A stretch of DNA of 5,436 nt from DATEXQ01 sp035256745 (GTDB taxonomy: Bacteria; Patescibacteriota; Microgenomatia; UBA8517). The notes beneath the pieces were generated by a model. That model worked only from the letters and a program-made list of their open reading frames with translations, did not search any database and was not told where the DNA came from. Every line of letters starts with the position of its first letter. The stretch's first letter is position 1. The stretch spans positions 1-5,436 of the forward strand of contig DATEXQ010000031.1 in the NCBI GenBank assembly GCA_035256745.1, read 5' to 3'. Shown here one piece after another: positions 1 to 5,436 of this stretch. A program made the position numbers and the translations under genes.

Positions 1-1021
1 CACAGCAGGTGTTAAAAAGGTGGGGAAATTGGCACTACCCAGAATAATCGACCTTTCCTTTGACCAAATCGGTAAAACAGTAGAACTTTATCTGGCTTCT
101 TTTATTTCCCTTGCTTCTTACACATACTATACATTTGCAAATTCCCTTCAGCTTTTACCGGTCACGCTCTTTGGTACATCTCTTGCCAAAGCAGCACTAC
201 CCATCCTTTCTCGTAAAGAAGGAAATGTCGAAGAGTTCAAAAAAACTTTTTTAAGTACAGTTTTCCAGGCCATATTTTTTACAGCTCCCCTAGCTGTTTT
301 TCTAATAGTTTTAAGAATACCAATTGTACGTCTGGTCTATGGAACTGATATTTTTGATTGGCGTTCAACTGTTCAAACAGGGATGGTTTTGACAGCATTT
401 GCTCTGGGGATAGTTTTTCAAAGTCTGATGGCCATAATTTCAAGAGCTTTCTTTGCCCTGCATGACGCAAAAACTCCTGTTATTATTTCGATGATAGGTT
501 TAGTACTTTTGGTCTCTGGAGATTTTGTTTTGGTTAAAAGTTTTAATTTGCCAGTTTGGGCATTAGCGGCATCTTTTTCCTTCAGTTCTTTTATCGAGGC
601 AATCCTTCTTTATAGCTTGATGAATAAAAGATTATCTGGTCTTTACGCTTTTGAAAACGTGTTTAAGATACTTAAGATTTTTGTATCTTCAATTATTTCT
701 GGATTTTCGATGTATTTCTTTCTTAAATTTTTTGATCAATATGCATGGGTAAAAAGAATTTCTTTTTTAAGTAAAATCGAAGGAATAAATTTTGAAAGAT
801 TTGTTTTAGACACAAGATATACGGTAAATTTGATGATTTTAACAGGAATAGTTTCATTGGTAGGACTATCTATTTATATAGGTTTGTCTCTTATTTTAAA
901 GATTGACGAAGTTTGGATATTCTTCAATCTAGTGAGAAAAATATTCTTGGGTAAGGTAGCAAGAGTTCCCAGCAAAGAACAGGAACCTGTTGCACCCACG
1001 ACGACAGATAGCAACGTATGA
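1..1021 (+). CDS. murJ: MurJ/MviN family lipid II flippase, C-terminal part (5' end outside window)
   Basis: This is an integral membrane protein of the MurJ (MviN) family, which flips the peptidoglycan precursor lipid II across the cytoplasmic membrane. The reading frame is open from base 2 with no stop, so the gene continues beyond the left edge; the GTG at 20 lies inside conserved sequence and is not a credible start. About 339 residues are visible, with at least seven long hydrophobic segments. Family features include LPRIIDLSFDQIG near the left edge, the SLQLLPVTLFGTSLAKAALPILSR stretch (here given in part: LLPVTLFGTSLAKAALP), and the FFALHDAKTP motif seen in MurJ proteins. The family is usually about 500-550 residues, so roughly the last two thirds is present. 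The end is a short hydrophilic tail rich in Pro and Thr (ending TTTDSNV). It stops 43 bp before the hrcA promoter. I see no convincing terminator after it, so some readthrough into hrcA is possible. A related MATE-like exporter is a much less likely reading. Confidence 0.9.
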   Translation, partial: TAGVKKVGKLALPRIIDLSFDQIGKTVELYLASFISLASYTYYTFANSLQLLPVTLFGTSLAKAALPILSRKEGNVEEFKKTFLSTVFQAIFFTAPLAVFLIVLRIPIVRLVYGTDIFDWRSTVQTGMVLTAFALGIVFQSLMAIISRAFFALHDAKTPVIISMIGLVLLVSGDFVLVKSFNLPVWALAASFSFSSFIEAILLYSLMNKRLSGLYAFENVFKILKIFVSSIISGFSMYFFLKFFDQYAWVKRISFLSKIEGINFERFVLDTRYTVNLMILTGIVSLVGLSIYIGLSLILKIDEVWIFFNLVRKIFLGKVARVPSKEQEPVAPTTTDSNV

Positions 1022-1063
1022 TTACTTTTCCAACTTCTTTGTTTGTTTCCCTAAAGTAAACTC

Positions 1064-1092
1064 TTGACATCTTTTAGCACTCGTGATATAAG
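1064..1092 (+). promoter_or_regulatory. sigma-70-type promoter of the hrcA-grpE-dnaK operon
   Basis: A perfect -35 box TTGACA (1064-1069) is followed after exactly 17 bp by TATAAG (1087-1092), one base from the consensus -10. Normal spacing puts the transcription start at about 1098-1101, where the bases are purines. The TTG at 1064 opens a longer in-frame version of hrcA, but it is the -35 element and not a start codon. The CIRCE operator covers the spacer, the -10 box and the start point, so a bound repressor would exclude RNA polymerase. Confidence 0.88.
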
Positions 1093-1101
1093 AATGCTAA
1101 A
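1073..1101 (+). promoter_or_regulatory. CIRCE operator (HrcA binding site)
   Basis: The known CIRCE consensus is TTAGCACTC, nine bases, GAGTGCTAA. Here TTAGCACTC is at 1074-1082, then nine bases (1083-1091), then GAATGCTAA at 1092-1100. The left arm is perfect and the right arm has a single G-to-A change at its third position. The arms extend by one more complementary pair (T1073, A1101). The site sits directly before hrcA and over the promoter, which is the classical autoregulatory arrangement for HrcA. Heat shock is expected to inactivate the repressor and induce the operon. Confidence 0.95.
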
Positions 1102-1105
1102 CAAC

Positions 1106-1837
1106 ATGACAGATGCATTGACAGCCAGACAAGCTCAAATACTAAAAGTTTTAATAGATGAATATATTGATGCGGCAGAACCCGTTGGTTCTGAGATCTT
1201 GGAGAAGAAATATAGTCTAGGGGTCTCTTCTGCAACTGTCAGAAACGAAATGGCAGCCCTTACCAAAATAGGATATTTAAAACAGCCTCATACTTCATCT
1301 GGTAGGATACCTACTCCAAAAGCAATGAAGTTTTATATAGATCAACTGATGGAAGAAAAACAAATGTCTTTAACCGATGAAGTTAAAGCAAAAGAAGAAG
1401 TTTGGGACGTAAAAGACGATTTGGATAAATTAATGGAAGAAGCAACTCAGGCTTTGGCAGAGAGAACAAAAACCCTTTCAGTTTCGGCGTTGGATGACGG
1501 AAGAACATGGCATGCAGGTTTGGCTAACGTTTTTATTAATCCCGAATTTACAGATATTACCATGTGTACCAATCTTTTTACTTTTATAGAGGAAACTAGA
1601 AGAATGAATGAGCTTTTTTTTAAAAGGATAATGGGAGAATCACCCGTTGAAGTATTATTCGGAGAAGAATTGGATTGGCCGGAACTTGAACCCATGGGAA
1701 TAATTACGACACATTTTAGTGCCAAAGGTTATAGAGGAGCCATGGGAGTTGTGGGTCCGGCAAGATTAAGTTATGCAACCATAATTCCGGTTTTAAGATA
1801 TTTCGGTAATTTGGTACAGGAGGTAGCGGGAAAATGA
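1106..1837 (+). CDS. hrcA: Heat-inducible transcription repressor HrcA, short form
   Basis: HrcA represses heat-shock operons by binding CIRCE. From ATG 1106 it is 243 residues. Residues 5-75 form the winged helix-turn-helix, with the family motifs YIDAAEPVGS (20-29), SSATVRNEMAAL (41-52) and QPHTSSGRIPT (60-70). Residues 136-240 match the end of the GAF-like domain: NVFINPEFTD (141-150), a VEVLFGEE segment (181-188) and GVVGPARLSYATII (214-227). Typical HrcA is about 340 residues; the missing 90-100 residues lie between about 125 and 136, where other HrcAs carry the first GAF strands and the inserted dimerizing domain. The start was chosen because the in-frame TTG at 1064 is the -35 box and ATG 1094 lies upstream of the predicted transcription start; TTG 1118 is an alternative. 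No Shine-Dalgarno precedes 1106, so translation is probably near-leaderless. The stop overlaps the grpE start (ATGA). I see no frameshift; the gene looks compact rather than broken. Confidence 0.92.
   Translation: MTDALTARQAQILKVLIDEYIDAAEPVGSEILEKKYSLGVSSATVRNEMAALTKIGYLKQPHTSSGRIPTPKAMKFYIDQLMEEKQMSLTDEVKAKEEVWDVKDDLDKLMEEATQALAERTKTLSVSALDDGRTWHAGLANVFINPEFTDITMCTNLFTFIEETRRMNELFFKRIMGESPVEVLFGEELDWPELEPMGIITTHFSAKGYRGAMGVVGPARLSYATIIPVLRYFGNLVQEVAGK
1818..1824 (+). promoter_or_regulatory. Strong Shine-Dalgarno of grpE
   Basis: AGGAGGT lies nine bases before ATG 1834, inside the last codons of hrcA. It fixes the grpE start and contrasts with hrcA, which has no such site. Confidence 0.85.
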
Positions 1838-2313
1838 AAATAGATCCCAAATTAAAAGCTAAACTCAAGTTAAAGCAAAATATAAATGAAGTAGATGTAT
1901 TAAAAAACCAGCTTGCACGAGCATTAGCAGATTATGATAATCTAAGAAAAAGGGTTGAAAAAGAAAATGAAATTATACAAAAACTTGCAGGTTTAAAAAT
2001 TATAGTAAGACTTTTACCGATTCATGATATGTTGGTTAAAGCCCAAAATCATCTTAAAGATTCGGGTTTGGCAATAACCATAAGTCAGTTTGAAGATGCA
2101 TTTAAGGATGAAGGAATAGAAAAGATAAAGGTAAGTATAGGTGATAAGTTTGACCCGGATTTACACGAAGCAGTTGAAGTGGTTAATTTAACCAAAGACA
2201 ATAATTTGAAAGGAACGATTGCGGAAGTATTGTTGGACGGTTGGAAAGTAAGTGAAGGTCCGGTCATAAAACATACTAAAGTAAAAGTATATTCTGATAA
2301 AATAAAAAACTAG
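1834..2313 (+). CDS. grpE: Nucleotide exchange factor GrpE
   Basis: GrpE is the cytosolic nucleotide exchange factor that releases ADP from DnaK and so resets the chaperone cycle. The 159-residue product has a Lys-rich start (1-16), a helical or coiled-coil part with LADYDNLRKRVEKE (31-44), and the C-terminal beta domain that contacts the DnaK ATPase. The hallmark GDKFDPDLHEAVEVV is at 103-117 and the terminal strand region GWKVSEGPVIKHTKVKV at 136-152. The usual Arg-Pro-Ala in the last motif is replaced by Lys-His-Thr, a small deviation. E. coli GrpE is 197 residues; this one lacks the long N-terminal extension and has a shorter leading helix. Its start overlaps the hrcA stop by ATGA, so the two are probably translationally coupled, and dnaK follows after 12 bp. 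It should be co-transcribed from the CIRCE-controlled promoter. Confidence 0.95.
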   Translation: MKIDPKLKAKLKLKQNINEVDVLKNQLARALADYDNLRKRVEKENEIIQKLAGLKIIVRLLPIHDMLVKAQNHLKDSGLAITISQFEDAFKDEGIEKIKVSIGDKFDPDLHEAVEVVNLTKDNNLKGTIAEVLLDGWKVSEGPVIKHTKVKVYSDKIKN

Positions 2314-2319
2314 AGAGGA
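2314..2319 (+). promoter_or_regulatory. Shine-Dalgarno of dnaK
   Basis: AGAGGA starts immediately after the grpE TAG stop and ends six bases before ATG 2326. It supports that ATG as the dnaK start, in agreement with the conserved N-terminus MSKIVGIDLGTTNS. Confidence 0.8.
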
Positions 2320-2325
2320 AAATAT

Positions 2326-4236
2326 ATGAGTAAAATAGTCGGAATTGATTTAGGAACAACAAATTCAGTAGTTGCCGTTATGGAAGGCGGTAGACCTAAA
2401 GTAATCCCTGCGTCGGATACTGGCCGAAACATTACACCCTCGGTAGTAGAACCTACTAAAAACTTGGTGGGTGATGTTGCCAAGCGCCAGGTGGTTTTAA
2501 ATCCCAAAAATACGATCTATTCGATTAAAAGGCTGATGGGAAGAAGAATTGATGATGTAGAAACCGAAAGAACAATAAAAATGGTTCCCTATGAAGTAGT
2601 TGCCGGAAAAGACAAAACAGCAGCTGTTGAAGTTGAGGGAAAAACTTATACCCCTCAAGAAATTTCAGCAAGAATTTTGATGAAACTTAAAAAAGACGCA
2701 GAAGATTATCTGGGCGAAAAAGTTGAAAGCGCAGTTATTACAGTCCCCGCTTATTTTGACGATGCCCAAAGACAGGCAACCAAACAGGCAGGGGAAATTG
2801 CAGGATTTAAAGTAGAAAGAATTATTAATGAGCCAACAGCAGCATCTCTTGCTTATGGAATGGATAAGAAAAAAGCCCAAAAAATTGCTGTTTATGACTT
2901 GGGTGGAGGAACTTTTGATATTTCTATTTTGGAACTTGGCGACGGAGTTTTTGAGGTCAAGGCAACCAATGGAGACACACACCTTGGAGGAGATGATTTT
3001 GACGAAGAGATAGTAAACTTCATTTGTGATGAATTTAAAAAAGACAATGCGGTAGATTTGAGAAATGATAAACAAGCACTTCAAAGGGTAAGAGACGCAG
3101 CCGAGAAAGCAAAAATAGAACTTTCAGCCGCAAACGAAGTTGAAATAAATCAGCCTTACATTACCCAAAAAGACGGACAGCCAATGCATTTAACGATGAA
3201 GTTAACAAGAGCCAAGCTTGAAAGCTTAATTGGAGATTTGATTGAAAAAACCATGAAACCGGTTGAAAACTGCCTTAAAGATGCAAAACTTGATCCCCAT
3301 GACGTTGATGAAGTTATCCTGGTTGGGGGAATGACCAGAATGCCAAAGGTGGTAGAAACAGTAAAAAATTATTTCGGTAAAGAGCCCAACAAAAGTGTAA
3401 ATCCTGATGAGGTAGTTGCAGTGGGTGCTGCAATTCAGGCAGGGGTTTTGGGAGGGGAAGTAAAAGATATTCTTCTTTTGGATGTAACACCTTTAACGTT
3501 GGCTATAGAAACCTTAGGTAGCGTTGCCACACCTATGATACCCAGAAATACGACAATTCCCACATCCAAAACCGAAATCTTTTCTACGGCAGCCGATAAT
3601 CAAACTCAGGTAGAAATAAATGTAACCCAAGGAGAAAGACCCATGGCAAGCGACAACAAATCTTTGGGTAGATTTATACTAGATGGAATTCCTCCGGCAT
3701 CTCGTGGTGTTCCCCAAATAGAGGTTACATTTGATATGGATGCATCAGGAATTTTAACGGTTACGGCAAAAGACAAGGCAACCGAAAAAACACAAAATAT
3801 CAAAATAACAGGAGCAGTAGGACTATCGGATGATGAAGTTAAAAGAATGCAGGAAGAAGCAGAAAAACATAAAGAAGAAGATACCAAAAAAGCAGAAAAA
3901 ATAATAACCAGAAATCATGCAGATGCAATGGTTGCAACAGCCGAAAAAGCTTTGAAAGATGCAGGAGATAAAGCACCTAAAGATGTAAAAGAAAAAGTAG
4001 AAGAAAAGATAAAGGCAGTTAAAGATGTTTTGGCAAAAGGCGAAAGTGCAACAAAAGAAGATATCGAAAGTACTACTAAAGATTTATCAGATACTCTTTC
4101 ATCCATTGGACAAGCAATGTACCAATCACAACCCAAGGAAGAAAAGGGAAAAGAACCAAAAGACGGGGAGAAAGACAAAAAGGAAGAAAAAGGAAAAAAG
4201 GAGGAAAAGGTAGAGGAAGGAGAAGTAATTGAGTAG
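2326..4236 (+). CDS. dnaK: Molecular chaperone DnaK (Hsp70)
   Basis: DnaK is the ATP-dependent cytosolic Hsp70 that binds exposed hydrophobic segments of proteins, working with DnaJ and GrpE. The 636-residue protein is full length. The ATPase domain (1-380) shows the phosphate-1 motif IDLGTTNS (7-14), the catalytic Lys in SIKRLMGRR (Lys68), Pro141 and Glu169 of the allosteric relay, DLGGGTFD (191-198) and LVGGMTRMP (332-340). The segment around 75-105 keeps the insertion found in E. coli DnaK and absent from Firmicutes proteins. The interdomain linker is DILLLDVTP (381-389). The beta substrate-binding domain runs to about 500 and the helical lid to about 598. Residues 600-636 are a low-complexity Lys/Glu tail ending EEGEVIE. 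In the first substrate-domain loop the usual GIET.GG reads AIETLGS (393-399). It is the last gene before a terminator, in the CIRCE-controlled operon. Confidence 0.98.
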   Translation: MSKIVGIDLGTTNSVVAVMEGGRPKVIPASDTGRNITPSVVEPTKNLVGDVAKRQVVLNPKNTIYSIKRLMGRRIDDVETERTIKMVPYEVVAGKDKTAAVEVEGKTYTPQEISARILMKLKKDAEDYLGEKVESAVITVPAYFDDAQRQATKQAGEIAGFKVERIINEPTAASLAYGMDKKKAQKIAVYDLGGGTFDISILELGDGVFEVKATNGDTHLGGDDFDEEIVNFICDEFKKDNAVDLRNDKQALQRVRDAAEKAKIELSAANEVEINQPYITQKDGQPMHLTMKLTRAKLESLIGDLIEKTMKPVENCLKDAKLDPHDVDEVILVGGMTRMPKVVETVKNYFGKEPNKSVNPDEVVAVGAAIQAGVLGGEVKDILLLDVTPLTLAIETLGSVATPMIPRNTTIPTSKTEIFSTAADNQTQVEINVTQGERPMASDNKSLGRFILDGIPPASRGVPQIEVTFDMDASGILTVTAKDKATEKTQNIKITGAVGLSDDEVKRMQEEAEKHKEEDTKKAEKIITRNHADAMVATAEKALKDAGDKAPKDVKEKVEEKIKAVKDVLAKGESATKEDIESTTKDLSDTLSSIGQAMYQSQPKEEKGKEPKDGEKDKKEEKGKKEEKVEEGEVIE

Positions 4237-4260
4237 TTTGAGGTTGCTATAAGGAAATAA

Positions 4261-4295
4261 GAGAAGGTATATATCTTAGAAAGATTTATACTCTC
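4261..4295. repeat. AT-rich dyad / hairpin between dnaK and dnaJ
   Basis: The segment folds on itself: GAGA (4261-4264) pairs with TCTC (4292-4295), then after a two-base bulge G4267-C4291 and 4268-4277 pair with 4281-4290, with one T-T mismatch (4272/4286) and a three-base AGA loop. This gives about 14 pairs. It has no T-run of its own and abuts the terminator stem. It may stabilise the dnaK mRNA 3' end or act as a DNA dyad bound by a regulator near the dnaJ promoter; nothing in the sequence decides between these. Confidence 0.6.
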
Positions 4296-4321
4296 GCCTC
4301 GGATAATGCCGGGGCTTTTTT
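4296..4321 (+). terminator. Rho-independent terminator after dnaK
   Basis: GCCTCGG (4296-4302) pairs with CCGGGGC (4309-4315), seven pairs including one T-G wobble, around a six-base loop, followed directly by six T (4316-4321). It stands 59 bp after the dnaK stop and is the most GC-rich stretch in the intergenic region. It separates the hrcA-grpE-dnaK unit from dnaJ. Confidence 0.88.
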
Positions 4322-4325
4322 AGAT

Positions 4326-4331
4326 TATAAT
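4326..4331 (+). promoter_or_regulatory. Putative -10 box of a dnaJ promoter
   Basis: A perfect TATAAT lies 29 bp before the dnaJ ATG and five bases after the terminator T-run. The predicted transcription start is about 4338, giving a leader near 23 bases. There is no recognisable -35 at the right distance (that position falls in the terminator loop, 4303-4308), and no extended -10 TG. No CIRCE arm is present. In an AT-rich spacer a TATAAT can occur by chance, hence the moderate confidence. Confidence 0.5.
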
Positions 4332-4360
4332 ATCTACAATAACTAATTGAATAATTAATC

Positions 4361-5248
4361 ATGGCTACGAAATCCGATTATTACGATATATTGGGTGTTT
4401 CTAAAAGCGCATCAGCTGATGAGCTAAAAAAAGCGTATAGGAAGCAGGCTTTGGAGTGGCATCCTGATAGACATAAGGATGACAAAGAAGCTGCCGAGAA
4501 ACGCTTCAAAGAAATAAACGAAGCCTACCAGGTATTATCCGATTCCCAGAAAAAATCCGCTTACGATCAATTTGGCCATGAAGCTTTTGCACCAGGTGGT
4601 GGTTTTAGAGGGGGAGGTGCACCCGGACAAGGACCTTTTTCTCAATCTGGTCGTTATGGTCCTTTTACCTATACATATACAACTACAGGAGAAGGTTCAC
4701 CTTTTGAGGGTTTTGATTTTGGAGATCCGTTTGATATTTTTGAACAGTTTTTCGGAGGTTCTCCTTTTAGAGGTAGTCAAAGACGCCAAATTACTCGCTA
4801 TTCAATGACAATCGAATTTATGGAAGCTATTGAGGGTTGCGAAAAGGAAGTATCTATTGAAGGGAAAAAACGAAAAATAAAAATTCCGGCTGGAGTTGAT
4901 GAAGGATCAAGAATTAATTTTGGCGATTTTATGCTTTCGGTAAATATTAAACCTCATGAAATATTTGAAAGGGATGGAGAAGATATTTATGTAAAAATTA
5001 CAATTCCCTATTCATTGGCAACATTAGGGGGTCAGATTGAAGTTCCCACTGTCGATGGAGATGTAAAAATAAGAGTTCGTCCAGGAACTCAATCGGGAAC
5101 GATGATTAGGCTTCGGGGTAAAGGTGTGCCGGTTTTACGCGGACGAGGTAAGGGTGACGAGTATGTAAAATTAAACGTTATAATTCCCGAGCGTCTTACC
5201 AAAGAACAGAAGAATATTCTTGAGGAAATGAAAGAAAAAGGATTATAA
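4361..5248 (+). CDS. dnaJ: DnaJ-type J-domain co-chaperone without zinc finger (class B, CbpA-like)
   Basis: This J-protein delivers clients to DnaK and stimulates its ATPase. The 295-residue product has a J domain at about 6-72 with the essential HPD at 34-36 and KEINEAYQVLSD at 50-61, then a Gly/Phe-rich region (75-140) containing a DPFDIFEQFFGG segment, then two beta-barrel client-binding domains (about 145-200 and 205-280) with KIPAGVDEGSRI (174-185), a PTVDGDVKIRV segment (229-239) and RLRGKGVP (250-257), and a C-terminal helix. The four CxxCxGxG zinc repeats of class A DnaJ are absent; the only Cys is at 160. It is therefore shorter than the roughly 375 residues of classical DnaJ. The usual loop between IPAGV..G.RI and the following GDL-type strand is cut short (SRINFGDFMLSV). 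No Shine-Dalgarno precedes ATG 4361. It lies downstream of dnaK but behind a terminator, so it is probably expressed from its own promoter. Calling it dnaJ or cbpA is a naming choice. Confidence 0.93.
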   Translation: MATKSDYYDILGVSKSASADELKKAYRKQALEWHPDRHKDDKEAAEKRFKEINEAYQVLSDSQKKSAYDQFGHEAFAPGGGFRGGGAPGQGPFSQSGRYGPFTYTYTTTGEGSPFEGFDFGDPFDIFEQFFGGSPFRGSQRRQITRYSMTIEFMEAIEGCEKEVSIEGKKRKIKIPAGVDEGSRINFGDFMLSVNIKPHEIFERDGEDIYVKITIPYSLATLGGQIEVPTVDGDVKIRVRPGTQSGTMIRLRGKGVPVLRGRGKGDEYVKLNVIIPERLTKEQKNILEEMKEKGL

Positions 5249-5250
5249 AG

Positions 5251-5294
5251 AAAAAAATGCGTTTTTTTATGGGTTTACCCACATAGGAAACGCA
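5251..5294 (-). terminator. Rho-independent terminator of the convergent minus-strand gene
   Basis: TGCGTTT (5258-5264) and AAACGCA (5288-5294) form a perfect seven-pair outer stem, and TGGG (5270-5273) with CCCA (5278-5281) an inner one. Read on the minus strand, the hairpin is followed at once by seven T (the A-run at 5251-5257). It begins 34 bases after the stop of the minus-strand reading frame. On the plus strand no T-run follows the outer stem, so it is not a good terminator for dnaJ, though convergent transcripts would overlap here. Confidence 0.8.
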
Positions 5295-5328
5295 CAAAAC
5301 CTGGCTGTACTGGCTTTGCTCAATTCTA

Positions 5329-5436
5329 TTAAATGCTCATATCCTTAAGGATATAGCCTTCTTCTTCTTTTTCTTGCTCAATTCCTCGCTTGTGTGCATC
5401 AATTCTTAACTTGCCTAAAGCAATCGCTTTTCGGAG
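5329..5436 (-). CDS. Unidentified protein, C-terminal 35 residues (5' end outside window)
   Basis: On the minus strand one frame is open from the right edge to a TAA stop at 5331-5329, while the other two frames are stopped early. It encodes 35 residues, beginning LRKAIALGKLRIDAHKRG and ending GYILKDMSI, with a charged middle rich in Glu and Lys (EQEKEEEG). The hairpin plus T-run just downstream on the same strand supports it being the true end of a gene convergent with dnaJ. I do not recognise the family; the short charged tail gives too little to assign a function. The frame is short enough that chance openness cannot be fully excluded without the rest of the gene. Confidence 0.6.
   Translation of the reverse strand, partial: LRKAIALGKLRIDAHKRGIEQEKEEEGYILKDMSI
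5339..5354. repeat. 16-bp perfect palindrome
   Basis: ATATCCTTAAGGATAT reads identically on both strands. It lies within the last codons of the minus-strand gene (encoding part of GYILKDM). Without a spacer it forms a poor RNA hairpin; it could be a protein-binding dyad or chance in AT-rich sequence. Confidence 0.5.

Noticed and set aside
20..22. GTG as the start of a complete 333-residue MurJ
   Set aside because: The frame stays open to the left edge and the sequence before and after GTG is internal MurJ sequence; the gene is cut by the window.
1018..1059. A 13-codon ORF from the ATG overlapping the murJ stop (ATGA)
   Set aside because: Very short, with no protein-like features, and it ends just before the hrcA promoter; probably chance.
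1022..1059. Inverted repeat TTACTTT / AAAGTAA as a murJ terminator
   Set aside because: Only seven AT-rich pairs around a 24-base loop and no T-run afterwards, so not a credible terminator.
1064..1066. TTG as the hrcA start codon
   Set aside because: It is the first half of a perfect TTGACA -35 box and lies upstream of the CIRCE operator; the 14 extra residues show no HrcA similarity.
2665..3084. Long minus-strand open frame inside dnaK, and similar antisense frames elsewhere
   Set aside because: It is antisense to strongly conserved DnaK sequence, with no family signature and a composition typical of a shadow frame.
4244..4273. Possible weak promoter TTGCTA-18-TATATA before the dnaK terminator
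   Set aside because: Poor -35, and transcription from it would meet the terminator at once; the TATATA is part of the hairpin stem.
5316..5384. Direct repeat TTGCTCAATTC at 5316-5326 and 5374-5384
   Set aside because: Only 11 bp in two copies, one inside and one after the minus-strand gene end; no third copy or element structure, so probably chance or a small old duplication.

Overview
The window is a low-GC bacterial chromosome segment holding a compact heat-shock chaperone locus: the 3' end of a murJ-type lipid II flippase gene, then hrcA-grpE-dnaK, then a separately transcribed dnaJ, and the tail of an unidentified gene on the opposite strand. I infer a small-genome bacterium of the Candidate Phyla Radiation/Patescibacteria type, possibly Microgenomates. 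The grounds are a trimmed HrcA, a GrpE without a long N-terminal extension, a DnaJ with no zinc finger, tight gene packing and an AT-rich, A/T-ending codon style. The lineage is inference; the gene identities are secure.

Layout: 1-1021 encodes the C-terminal part of MurJ on the + strand and runs off the left edge. At 1064-1101 a consensus sigma-70-type promoter (TTGACA, 17 bp, TATAAG) is overlaid by a near-perfect CIRCE operator, the HrcA binding site. Translation of hrcA most likely starts at ATG 1106, only a few bases after the predicted transcription start, so the mRNA is nearly leaderless. hrcA and grpE overlap by ATGA, and grpE and dnaK are 12 bp apart, each of the latter two with a good Shine-Dalgarno. 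After dnaK come an AT-rich hairpin (4261-4295) and a rho-independent terminator (4296-4321). dnaJ (4361-5248) follows with its own perfect -10 box and no CIRCE. Past dnaJ, a hairpin with a T-run on the minus strand (5251-5294) terminates a convergent gene whose last 35 codons are at 5329-5436.

Together: HrcA would repress its own operon through CIRCE. DnaK is the central Hsp70, GrpE its nucleotide exchange factor and DnaJ its J-domain co-chaperone. The operator makes hrcA-grpE-dnaK autoregulated, while dnaJ appears uncoupled from it. I see no mobile element, CRISPR array, tRNA or rRNA, and no evidence of a wholly new system. The points worth a second look are a repressor that seems to lack its usual dimerizing insertion yet keeps a canonical operator, the near-leaderless start inside that operator region, and the dyad between dnaK and dnaJ.
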